From Bacteroidota bacterium (GTDB lineage Bacteria; Bacteroidota; Bacteroidia; AKYH767-A; OLB10): a stretch of DNA of 53,029 bases. The first letter of the stretch is position 1; every line of letters begins with the position of its first letter. The translations under genes and the position numbers were made by a program. Shown here in pieces: positions 1 through 7,424 of the stretch. The stretch is from positions 1 through 53,029 of the forward strand of contig JADKFV010000001.1 of NCBI GenBank assembly GCA_016717325.1, read 5' to 3'. The notes beneath the pieces are model-generated. The model was given only the letters and a program-made list of their open reading frames with translations. It had not been told where the DNA came from and ran no database searches.

Positions 1-78
1 AGCATCCTGAGGATATAAGCGTACCGCTCATTATCTTTTTAGTTATAAGGAAGTAACATTTAACAGGTGATAAACTTG

Positions 79-1173
79 ATGCAACGGGCAATTAATATAA
101 GAAAATTTGTACTCCTGTTGCCATGCATTATACTCTATGTTTTGCAATGGCACAAACACAAAAGCGTTGGACCATAGCGCCCGTGCAGGAACTATTACTG
201 CCCACTCTGTGGATGTAGAAAATACCAAAGGCTCAACTCCTAGGTATTCAGTTGGATTATTCACGGGCATACCGACAGCAACAGCTTCCAAACTTTTTCA
301 AGCTTGCCTTTTCAGGGCGTTAACAACAATTACAGTCCATTTTGATAATACTATATTAGGAAATGGTTACGCTGACTTACTATTTAGAACCTCAGCTACG
401 CATTGGCAAAAGAGCAGGCATTGCATTTCCTGCAACAATAGGTCTTAGCTACCTTACCAATCCATACAACCCTAAGACTAATACCGGTAATAATTCTTAC
501 AGCACACACTTTATTGTTTATCTGGGATTGCATACGGCCTTATGTGCAGATAAATAAATCTTCAATTAGGATTAAGCGCAAATTACAGGCATGTATCTAA
601 TAGTGGCATAAAGTTGCCTAACAGGGGTGTTAACTGGATTACTGCTGAATTAACGGCCCGGTACTTTATCAAACCTCAAATTGATGTGCAACAAATTATA
701 AAGCACCATAAACAATATAAGTAAAAAACAAAACCGTTTTGATGTGTGCATGTTTGGTGCATCACGTAGCATTAACAGTGAGTCATCTGCCAGATATGGG
801 GTATATGGCAGGGTTATTGCGTTCATGGCAAACTGGTGCAACACATGCACTAACCCTGGGCGCTGAGGCTTACAACGATATTGGTGCCGGCAGGCGAATG
901 AAAAACGATGGAATAGAAGGCCGTAGTTCAATAAGAAGTGGACTGATGTTTGGCCATGAGTTTTATGGGGTAAATTGTAGATTCAGTCAACAAGTTGGTA
1001 TATACGTATTTGACCAAACACCTTATTACAGTAGCTGGTATCATCGTTGGGGTTTATTGTATGGTTTAAACAAGCACATAAGCGCGGGTTTTGTAATAAA
1101 GGCCCACAAACATGTTGCTGCTTTTCCTGACGTAAGGCTTGTTTATAGTTTTTTAAAGTATACCAAAAGTTAG
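79..1173 (+). pseudogene. Broken copy of PagL-like acyloxyacyl hydrolase
   Basis: This is the duplicate of the intact gene at 5551-6660. The start region (ATG at 79) and the last codons before TAG at 1171-1173 are preserved, but several one- and two-base indels break the frame, for example in the region after the signal peptide, around 290-380 and around 530-560. Pieces of the protein remain readable in all three frames, including the catalytic-type motif with His-Val-Ser-Asn near 590-605. It cannot give a full-length product as written. The density of indels is much higher than in the right-hand copy, so this is either the copy that was allowed to decay or a sequence with uncorrected errors. 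Confidence 0.9.
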
Positions 1174-1263
1174 CAGTTTTTTGAAAAAGAACTGCTTACT
1201 TGTAGTAATGCCGAACAACTTCAGAAGAAAAATTTTCCAAAATCTAAGTTGTTTCGGTATAAT
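1158..1263 (+). repeat. Double-hairpin repeat, copy 1 of 3
   Basis: A 105-base element also found at 5311-5415 and 6645-6750. It starts GTATACCAAAAGTTAGCAG and contains two successive inverted repeats. The first is AAGTTAGCAGTT against AACTGCTAACTT, weakened here by C for A in the right arm. The second is CCGAACAACTT against AAGTTGTTTCGG. In copies 1 and 3 the hydrolase stop codon lies inside the first hairpin, so it could act as a terminator. Confidence 0.8.
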
Positions 1264-1359
1264 TCGTTTTGTGTCTTTCTTTTCGCTTTCATGCTCCTCG
1301 ATTTTATTCATGCATCTTTGTTATTAAGCGGTGTTAAATCATTACGAGCTTAATCAGTA

Positions 1360-1504
1360 ATGCCACTAAGCATTTACAAATCACCGGCAGGTTCGGGCAA
1401 AACCTATTCCCAGGTGCTGTAGTAATTTAAAGTGGTTTTGGCAACCCCTAACCAATACCGCAAAACACAGCTTACACAATGGTTTGAGGGTTTTGTATTT
1501 TACT
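1360..1504 (+). pseudogene. UvrD/RecB-like helicase N-terminal remnant
   Basis: From ATG at 1360 the frame reads MPLSIYKSPAGSGKTY and then stops at two stop codons. Past the stops it continues with FKVVLANPNQYRKTQ. Bacteroidota RecB/AddA-like UvrD helicases begin in the same way: a short beta strand, the Walker A motif AGSGKT, then a helix and an NP-x-x-(Y/F) segment. Only about 48 codons remain and the helicase body is absent. The same remnant is present in the right-hand copy, so the truncation came before the duplication. Confidence 0.6.
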
Positions 1505-1745
1505 TTTTAATATACCACGCCAACAATTCCTCTTTCAAATTTCAATTTCAATAAATAGAGCTTGCAAACAAAAGCATCAATAAAGCGTACAACATTTTCA
1601 GTATCGATGTTGCAATCTAAACTTGTTATTTCCATTTGATGTCAGCAGGCCTCAGCTATGTGATGCATATTTATTTTTTTACGAAGGTGCTTCAACATTG
1701 TTGTTGTAATTTCCATTTTTATCGCATGTTATTAACGTGTAACTG
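1505..1745 (-). repeat. Transposase-derived repeat, copy A
   Basis: One of four related segments (also 3566-3881, 4743-5083, 7145-7410). On the minus strand it encodes a stretch around MEITSLDCNIDTENVV that continues RFIDAFVCKLYLLKLKFE. This resembles the start of IS1182-type transposases, in which an S-L-D segment is followed by E-N-x-V-R-(V/F)-I-D-A-F-V. The left end of this copy is fused directly to the 1.5-kb repeat, so the outer 60-70 bases seen in copies B-D are missing. The frame is interrupted by TGA just before the conserved block. 1745-1880 shows only fading similarity to the ends of B and C. Confidence 0.7.
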
Positions 1746-1886
1746 TGAGCAAGCGGTTTTTTCAAGGCTGACATAACAGTAAGTGTAGCGGTCATTGTGC
1801 TAAAAATCATGATAAGAGTTGACTTTCAAAAGACCATTTAAGCTTTTTGAAATACCTCATAACAACTTAAAAAGCATTATTTAGGC

Positions 1887-1921
1887 AAATAAGGTTTTTA
1901 TAACCTTATTTTGTATATTTG
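1887..1921 (+). promoter_or_regulatory. Palindromic operator and -7 box before ATPase gene
   Basis: AAATAAGGTT (1887-1896) and AACCTTATTT (1902-1911) form a perfect 10-base inverted repeat with a 5-base spacer. Immediately downstream, TATATTTG (1914-1921) fits the Bacteroidota TAnnTTTG -7 box. The predicted ATG is at 1930, so the transcript would be nearly leaderless. The position of the palindrome suggests repression at this promoter. Confidence 0.5.
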
Positions 1922-1929
1922 CCTCCACT

Positions 1930-3352
1930 ATGGCACTAAATCCTTTTCAACAGAACAAATAATAGCAAGGCTGCAATTTGAAAACCCTTGGTGGGTGACT
2001 GGTAGCTTAGACGGATATTACCAGTCGTTCAAGCCCCGCCTGTATTTCAATTTGTTTTACCCATTGGTAAAAAACACAACCGTTCACAGAGCGAGTGTAT
2101 TAATGGGACCAAGACGTGTTGGAAAACTGTTATGCTTTATCACACCATTCAACAATTAATTTTAGATGGTGTATCTCCTCAGAAAATTTTGTACGCCTCA
2201 ATCGAAACACCGATTTATAATAACATACCACTTGACGAGCTTTTTACAATGGCGAAAAAAGCTACCGGAGACACAGATGCAAATGGATGGTACATATTTT
2301 TTGATGAAATTCAATATCTAAAAGAATGGGAAGTTCACTTAAAAACATTGGTTGACGTTTACCGCAAAACAAAATTTATTGCAAGTGGTTCTGCTGCTGC
2401 TGCATTAAAACTAAAAAGCAATGAAAGTGGCGCAGGACGATTTACTGATTTTATGCTTCCTCCTTTGACATTCTATGAATTTATTCACCTCAAAAATTTA
2501 GGCGCTTTAATTAAAGCTGATACCATCAATTGGAAAGGAAACATTGCTATTTTTTCTTCAACGACAAACATCACTGAATTAAACAAACATTTTATTAATT
2601 ATGTGAATTTCGGTGGTTATCCTGAAGTAATATTTAACCAGGAAATACAAAATAATCCCTGGCAGATTTATGAGAGCAGATATCATTGACAAAGTATTGC
2701 TTCGCGATTTACCGGGACTATACGGTATTCAAGATGTTCAAGAATTAAATTCTCTTTTACAACCATAGCATGGAACAGTGGACAAGAATGTAGCATAGAC
2801 GAATTAAGTAAAAGTAGTGGCGTTAAGAAAACACACTCAGACAATATTTGTCATACTTAGAAGCTGCTTTTTAGTTCATATTGTAAAACGTGTTGACCAA
2901 AAGCAGGACGCTTCCAACGAAAAAACTTCTTTAAAATTTATCTCACCAATCCAAGCTTACGCAGTGCGTTGTTTGCACCACTTGCAGCAGAATCAGACGG
3001 TATGGGAGCAATAGTAGAAACTGCCATATTTAGTCAATGGATGCAACGAACTTCATTTATTCCATACTATGCAAGGTGGAAAAATGGAGAGGTTGACTTA
3101 GTTAATATTAGTAGAAAAACAAACAGACCTGATTGGGCGGTAGAAATTAAATGGAGTAACAGATATTTTGAAGCACCAAATGAATTAAAGAGCCTTTCTT
3201 CTTTTTGTGAAGAAAATAAACTAAAGCAGGCATTGGTAACTTCAATTGACAAATCAGGAATGAAGGAATTTAATAACATTCAAATTCAATATTTACCAGC
3301 AGCAGTTTATGCATACAATGTTGGCAAAAACACATTAGAAAGCCAAATATGA
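1930..3352 (+). pseudogene. AAA ATPase with C-terminal DUF4143, frameshifted
   Basis: Read across several frame changes this is a typical AAA_14/DUF4143 protein of about 470 residues. The order is: an N-terminal segment ending in a Walker A that reads GPRRVGK and then loses frame at a run of four A; a Walker B block with FFDEIQ; a sensor block with ASGSAAAAL and GAGR; a winged-helix part around 2780-2870; and a C-terminal nuclease-like DUF4143 domain (2969-3352) with NGEVDLV and AVEIKW. At least five indels interrupt it, for example near 1945, 2125, 2690, 2765 and 2975. DUF4143 ATPases are common accessory genes of uncertain role. Confidence 0.85.
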
Positions 3353-3390
3353 CATTAATAAAAAGAGACAACAGGACAAGAACGCATTCT

Positions 3391-3467
3391 GCCAACAATG
3401 GGTTTAAGAAATGAGTAGTGACGTGTTCAAAAGAACTTTTGTGCTTCGAATAAAGTGCAGTGTTGGC
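3391..3467 (+). other. attC-like inverted repeat after the ATPase gene
   Basis: GCCAACA (3391-3397) and TGTTGGC (3461-3467) are exact inverted repeats bounding 77 bases. An internal GTTC-AAAA-GAAC hairpin lies between them. The left end, GCCAACAATGGGTTTAAG, recalls integron attC left ends that begin with an AAC core followed by AAT. The right end carries a GTTGGC core. The strict attC consensus (RYYYAAC and GTTRRRY) is not met at every position, so this is only a resemblance. Confidence 0.35.
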
Positions 3468-3565
3468 TGACAGTTTAGTAATTCGTAATCGCAAACTTCT
3501 TGCAGCTGCATACCATCAGCCTCTGAAAAACCTGACTATTGAAAATTTTGACGGCCGAAACGATT

Positions 3566-3881
3566 CCATAACGGTGACCATATACGATGTATGGCGTTCT
3601 TTGTAATTTAAAATACCACGTCAACTATTCCTTTTCTAATTTCAATTTCACTAAATTGAGCTTGGATACAAACGCGTAATAAAGCGTAAAACATTTTCCG
3701 CATCGATGTTGCAATCTAAACTTGAAATTTCCATTTGGTTGCGGCAGCCTGTAGCTATGTGATGCATATATATTTATTTTTCATGGGTACGTTAGCAGTG
3801 TCGTTGTAATTTTTATTTTTACCACATGTTGTTAACGTGCGTTGGTTGAGGAAATGGTTTATTCACAGGTTGACGTTATGG
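3566..3881 (-). repeat. Transposase-derived repeat, copy B
   Basis: This copy has recognisable ends: CCATAACGGTGACC at 3566-3579 and GGTTGACGTTATGG at 3868-3881, which match as inverted repeats at 11 of 14 positions. On the minus strand it encodes MEISSLDCNIDAENV, then RFI. One missing base shifts the frame within the codons for Asp-Ala-Phe-Val. If restored, the frame continues to a stop after KLKLEKE. Differences between copies are often synonymous (GAT/GAC, GCT/GCG, ATA/ATT), so the segment was once coding. Upstream, 3470-3566 holds an open plus-strand tail (AAAYHQPLKNLTIENFDG) of an unidentified gene that runs into the repeat. Confidence 0.75.
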
Positions 3882-3929
3882 GCAATGCCAGTACGACCGA
3901 AAATACTAAGACAATCCGACAAAAATAAA

Positions 3930-3961
3930 TTTGGAATTAGTTGTCTGAATAGTTAACTTTG
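3930..3961 (+). promoter_or_regulatory. Bacteroidota-type promoter of the HigBA pair
   Basis: TTTG at 3930-3933 and TAACTTTG at 3954-3961 fit the -33 and -7 boxes, with a 20-base spacer. The toxin start codon at 3966 lies only 5 bases downstream of the -7 box, so the mRNA would be leaderless or nearly so. Confidence 0.65.
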
Positions 3962-3965
3962 CATC

Positions 3966-4310
3966 GTGACCAACGAAAGACAAGTAATAGCTTATAAAAA
4001 TTATTTTCTCGACTTTTACGAGCAATTACCTGACAACGTGCAAACAAAAATTGAGTGGACGCTAAATCTAATTCGGGTAACTCGACAAGTTCCAGAAAAG
4101 TATTTTAAGCACTTAGAAGGCACCAAAGGACTCTACGAAATTCGAGTAGAAGTTGGAGGTAATATTTATCGTATTTTCTCCTTCTTCGACAAAGGAAATT
4201 TAGTTGTTCTTGGGAATGCTTTTCAAAAGAAAACTCAAAAGACACCAAAACAAGAATTAGAAAAAGCACTTAAAATAATGGAGGAATATCAAAATGAAAA
4301 CAAAAAGTAA
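3966..4310 (+). CDS. higB: RelE/HigB-family toxin
   Basis: A 114-residue protein of the phage-derived Gp49/HigB type in the RelE superfamily. These ribosome-dependent mRNA endonucleases are held inactive by a partner antitoxin. Visible family features are the helical N-terminal half with FYEQLPDNVQTKIEW, the central beta strand LYEIRVEVGGNIYRIFSFFD and the C-terminal AFQKKTQKTPKQELEKA tail carrying basic residues. The start is GTG, chosen because it follows the promoter directly and no ATG fits. It overlaps the antitoxin gene downstream by 17 bases. The toxin-first order is typical of HigBA. Confidence 0.85.
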   Translation: MTNERQVIAYKNYFLDFYEQLPDNVQTKIEWTLNLIRVTRQVPEKYFKHLEGTKGLYEIRVEVGGNIYRIFSFFDKGNLVVLGNAFQKKTQKTPKQELEKALKIMEEYQNENKK

Positions 4311-4596
4311 TATCACGACATTAGACCAAATACTTGACAAAAAGTATGGTAAAAAAGGACAACCCAAACGTGAACAATGGGAACAACAATTTGAAGCGTT
4401 TAGACTTGGAGTTTTACTTGAAGAAGCACGAACAAAACTCGGCTTGACTCAAGAAGAACTTGCAATCAAATGTGGGACAAATAAATCTTACATTTCACGT
4501 ATCGAAAACAACTCTTCAGACATTCGCCTTTCGACACTAATGAAAATAATTCAACAAGGACTTGGCGGGCACTTAAAATTAACACTTCAACTGTAA
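4294..4596 (+). CDS. higA: XRE-family antitoxin HigA
   Basis: A 100-residue protein with a C-terminal Cro/cI-type helix-turn-helix: LGLTQEELAIKCGTNKSYIS followed by RIENNSSDIRLSTL. The N-terminal third (KYGKKGQPKREQWEQQFEAF) is the segment that in this family contacts the toxin. It neutralises the upstream HigB and probably represses the shared promoter. The start codon lies inside the end of higB, which suggests coupled translation. A related antitoxin of the same subfamily lies at 20635-20958. Confidence 0.88.
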   Translation: MKTKSNITTLDQILDKKYGKKGQPKREQWEQQFEAFRLGVLLEEARTKLGLTQEELAIKCGTNKSYISRIENNSSDIRLSTLMKIIQQGLGGHLKLTLQL

Positions 4597-4627
4597 TGAC
4601 TGGAGAAATCACTGTCTATAACAGATA

Positions 4628-4664
4628 GGACTTTGTGGGGCACGAAGTGCCAACCAGGAAGTCC
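4628..4664 (+). terminator. Stem-loop after HigBA
   Basis: An outer stem GGACTT/AAGTCC (4628-4633, 4659-4664) encloses an inner stem GGCAC-GAA-GTGCC (4639-4651). There is no T-run, so it may be a structural element or a weak terminator. The rest of 4597-4742 shows no gene. Confidence 0.4.
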
Positions 4665-4742
4665 ATGTTACACTGAACCTTTGGTAGTTTTCGCAAGTAG
4701 CGTGAAGATGTTTTTCTATGGGGTTTGCGTTACGTGGCGGGC

Positions 4743-5083
4743 GGCCTAACAATGACCATATACGTTTCATAACACTTCTGCAATTTAAGATGCCACATCA
4801 ACTATTACTTTTCTAATTTCAATTTCACTAAATTGAACTTGCTTACAAAAGCATCAATAAAGCGTACAACATTTTCAGTATCGATGTTGCAATCTAAACT
4901 TGATATTTCCATTTGATTACTCTGCCCGCAGGAATGTGATGCATATTTATTTTTTTTGCTAAAGTATTTCAACGGTGTCGTTGTAATTTTTATTTTTACC
5001 ACATGTTGTTAAGGTGCAGCTGTGCGTTGTTTGGTTTTTTTACAACTTGTCGCGCCTTAGGCAGTGAGGCTGACGTTATAGCC
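4743..5083 (-). repeat. Transposase-derived repeat, copy C
   Basis: This copy keeps an uninterrupted minus-strand reading frame at 5002-4805 (GTG start, 65 codons). It contains KYASHSCGQSNQMEISSLDC, then NIDTENVVRFIDAFVSKFN. The left end reads GGCCTAACAATGACC and the right end GGCTGACGTTATAGCC. The small frame resembles the start of an IS1182-type transposase and stops where the family would continue into its DUF772 region. It could still make a 65-residue peptide, but no ribosome binding site is obvious. Confidence 0.7.
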
Positions 5084-5091
5084 AATGCCAC

Positions 5092-5337
5092 GAGACCGGA
5101 CAACAAAAAAAAATTAAATTTAAAAAAGAACATGACAACACAAACTTCAATGTAAATGCTTTATCATTTGAAAAGCAATTAAGCGTATCCTTTAACAAAG
5201 TACATAAATATTTTGATGATGATTCAAATAATACTGCGTTAAGCATTGTTGCCCTTCCATTTGGTATACTGCCTGCCGGGGCTTTTACAAAATCGTGCAA
5301 AGAAACCGGAGTATACCAAAAGTTAGCAGATTTTTGA
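5092..5337 (+). pseudogene. Orphan gene tail, unidentified
   Basis: An open plus-strand frame without a usable start reads EHDNTNFNVNALSFEKQLSV and later DDDSNNTALSIVALPFGILP, ending at TGA 5335-5337 inside a double-hairpin repeat. Its composition looks like real protein, but I do not recognise the family. The 5' part seems to have been lost at the junction with repeat copy C. Confidence 0.4.
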
Positions 5338-5415
5338 AAAAAAACTGTTTACTTATGGTAATGCCGAACAACTTCAAAAGAAAAATTTTCCAAACCTAAG
5401 TTGTTTCGGTATAAT
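5311..5415 (+). repeat. Double-hairpin repeat, copy 2 of 3
   Basis: Same element as 1158-1263 and 6645-6750, here after the orphan gene tail and upstream of the hydrolase unit. The first hairpin is weaker (AGTTAGCAGATTTTT against AACTGTTTACTT). The second (CCGAACAACTT/AAGTTGTTTCGG) is intact. The unit at 5472-6990 is therefore flanked on one side, and contains internally, a copy of the same element. Confidence 0.8.
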
Positions 5416-5550
5416 AAAAACAAGCTGAGCAAAAATGATACATTAGCCGGAGAAATTATAAATTGAATGCGAGCATCCTGAGGATATAAGCGTACCGCTC
5501 ATTATCTTTTTTAGTTATATGGAAAGTAACATTAACAGGTGATATACTTG

Positions 5551-6660
5551 ATGCAACGGGCAATTAATATAAGAAAATTTGTACTCCTGTTGCCATGCAT
5601 TATACTCTATGTTTTTGCAATGGCACAAACACAAAAGCGTTGGACCATAGCGCCCAGCGCAGGAACTATTTTTGCCCACTCTGTGGATGTAGAAAATACC
5701 AAAGGCTCAACTCCCATAGGTATTCAGTTGGATTATTCATGGCAGCATACCGACAGCAACAGCTTCCAAACTTTTTCAAGCTTGCCTTTTCAGGGCGTTA
5801 GCCTTAGTGCATTCCATTTTGATAATACTATATTAGGAAATGGTTACACGCTGGCTTACTATTTAGAACCTCAGCTACGCATTGGCAAAAGAGCAGGCAT
5901 TGCATTTCCTGCAGCAATAGGTCTTAGCTACCTTACCAATCCTTACAACCCTAAAACTAATGCCGGTAATAATTCTTACAGCACACACTTTATTGTTTAT
6001 CTGGGATTAAGCTTACAGCCTTATGTGCAGATAAATAAAAATCTTCAATTAGGATTAAGCGCAAGTTACAGGCACGTATCTAATAGTGGCATAAAGTTGC
6101 CTAACAGGGGTGTTAACTGGATTACTGCTGAATTAACGGCCCGGTACTTTATCAAACCTCAAATTGATGTGCAACAAATTATAAAGCACCATAAACAGTA
6201 TAAAAGTAAAAAACAAAACCGTTTTGATGTGTGCATGTTTGGTGCATCACGTAGCATTAACAGTGAGTCATCTGCCAGATATGGGGTATATGGTGCAGGG
6301 TTATTGCGTTCATGGCAAACTGGTGCGACACATGCACTAACCCTGGGCGCTGAGGCTTACAACGATATTGGTGCCGGCAGGCGAATGAAAAACGATGGAA
6401 TAGAAGGCCGTAGTTCAATAAGAAGTGGACTGATGTTTGGCCATGAGTTTTTATGGGGTAAATTTAGATTCAGTCAGCAAGTTGGTATATACGTATTTGA
6501 CCAAACACCTTATTACAGTAGCTGGTATCATCGTTGGGGTTTATTGTATGGTTTAAACAAGCACATAAGCGCGGGTTTTGTAATAAAGGCCCACAAACAT
6601 GTTGCTGCTTTTCCTGACGTAAGGCTTGTTTATAGTTTTTTAAAGTATACCAAAAGTTAG
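5551..6660 (+). CDS. PagL-like acyloxyacyl hydrolase (lipid A deacylase family)
   Basis: A 369-residue outer-membrane beta-barrel candidate. I chose the ATG at 5551; it is followed by a signal peptide (INIRKFVLLLPCIILYVFA) ending about AMA/QTQ. The central part carries YRHVSNSGIKLPNRGVNW, with His175 and Ser177, matching the H-x-S-N motif that forms the active site in PagL (PF09411). PagL-type enzymes remove an acyl chain from lipid A in the outer membrane. The protein is about twice the length of PagL. The second half repeats a barrel-like pattern (residues ~220-369) and could be a second, divergent repeat. It sits in a duplicated 1.5-kb unit; its TAG lies in a hairpin that may terminate transcription. 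Confidence 0.75.
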   Translation: MQRAINIRKFVLLLPCIILYVFAMAQTQKRWTIAPSAGTIFAHSVDVENTKGSTPIGIQLDYSWQHTDSNSFQTFSSLPFQGVSLSAFHFDNTILGNGYTLAYYLEPQLRIGKRAGIAFPAAIGLSYLTNPYNPKTNAGNNSYSTHFIVYLGLSLQPYVQINKNLQLGLSASYRHVSNSGIKLPNRGVNWITAELTARYFIKPQIDVQQIIKHHKQYKSKKQNRFDVCMFGASRSINSESSARYGVYGAGLLRSWQTGATHALTLGAEAYNDIGAGRRMKNDGIEGRSSIRSGLMFGHEFLWGKFRFSQQVGIYVFDQTPYYSSWYHRWGLLYGLNKHISAGFVIKAHKHVAAFPDVRLVYSFLKYTKS

Positions 6661-6750
6661 CAGTTTTTTGAAAAAGAACTGCTAACTTGTAGTAATGCCG
6701 AACAACTACAAAGGAAAAACTTTCCAAAATCTAAGTTGTTTCGGCATAAT
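6645..6750 (+). repeat. Double-hairpin repeat, copy 3; likely terminator
   Basis: AAGTTAGCAGTT (6654-6665) and AACTGCTAACTT (6677-6688) form a perfect 12-base stem around the hydrolase stop codon. ATGCCGAACAAC (6695-6706) pairs with GTTGTTTCGGCAT (6735-6747), with one bulge. The two adjacent stems probably terminate or protect the transcript. The same pair is found at two other places in the array. Confidence 0.75.
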
Positions 6751-6846
6751 TCGTTTTGTGTCTTTCTTTTCGCTTTCATGCTCCTCGATTTTATTCATGC
6801 ATCTTTGTTATTAAGCGGTGTTAAATCATTACGAGCTTAATCAGTA

Positions 6847-6990
6847 ATGCCACTAAGCATTTACAAATCACCGGCAGGTTCGGGCAAAACCTATTCCCAG
6901 GTGCTGTAGTAATTTAAAGTGGTTTTGGCAAACCCTAACCAATACCGCAAAACACAGCTTACACAATGGTTTGAGGGTTTTGTATTTTAC
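6847..6990 (+). pseudogene. UvrD/RecB-like helicase N-terminal remnant, right copy
   Basis: Same remnant as at 1360-1504: ATG at 6847, Walker A AGSGKT, then in-frame TAG TAA and the NPNQYRKTQ segment. The helicase body is missing here too. 6751-6846 holds no gene that I can see. Confidence 0.6.
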
Positions 6991-7144
6991 AAATTTGATA
7001 ATGCCAAAGATTGACACTTTCAATAGAAACTCAGGAAAATCGAAGCCGAACTATTCAAAGATAGTTACAAGCAGCATGGCAACCACAATAATGTGACTTT
7101 GTGAAAAAACCCATTTCAGAAAATTTTGCCGGCCATATCTGTTT

Positions 7145-7410
7145 CGTAACAATGACCATATACGATTAATGGCATTTTTTATAATTTAAAATACCACCAC
7201 AACATTTACACTTTCAAATTTCAATTTCACTAAATTGAACTTGCTTACAAAAGCATCAATCAAGCTTACAACATTTTCCGCATCGCTGTTGCAATCTAAA
7301 CTTGATATTTCCATTTGATGCCGGCAGCCGAAGCTATGTGATGTATATTTTTTTTTTTCAAAAGTAAGTCATCCGTGTTCTTGTAATTTTTATCTGCCAC
7401 AATTTTCAAT
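7145..7410 (-). repeat. Transposase-derived repeat, copy D
   Basis: The left end (GTAACAATGACCATATACG) matches copies B and C. The minus strand encodes SHSFGCRHQMEISSLDCNSD, then AENVVSLIDAFVSKFNLVKL, uninterrupted to a stop near 7190. The right-hand end seen in B and C (TGACGTTAT) is missing, because the repeat decays just before queG. This copy closes the array at the border with the intact region. Confidence 0.7.
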
Positions 7411-7424
7411 AACACCAACAGGTG

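Larger units (their letters stand above)
1..1504 (+). repeat. 1.5-kb direct repeat, left copy (degenerate)
   Basis: This segment aligns base for base with 5472-6990, apart from scattered substitutions and one-base indels; the net length loss is about 15 bases. It begins at the first base of the window, so it may extend further left. The match ends where both copies read TTTGTATTTTAC, after which the flanks differ. The unit carries an acyloxyacyl hydrolase gene, a double hairpin and the start of a UvrD-like helicase gene. The left copy carries most of the damage. It may be a decaying duplicate or a poorly polished contig end. Confidence 0.95.
5472..6990 (+). repeat. 1.5-kb direct repeat, right copy (intact gene)
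   Basis: Counterpart of 1-1504. It begins AGCATCCTGAGGATATAAGC and ends at TTTGTATTTTAC, contains the intact hydrolase gene, and differs from the left copy mainly by indels. After 6990 the sequence continues as a decayed open stretch (6991-7100, pieces such as KLRKIEAELFKDSYKQHG) that I cannot assign. Confidence 0.95.

Noticed and set aside
3391..5083. A true integron
   Set aside because: No integrase is visible, the shared repeats are 240-340 bases and contain transposase-like coding sequence, and attC cores are only partly matched. Kept as a resemblance only.
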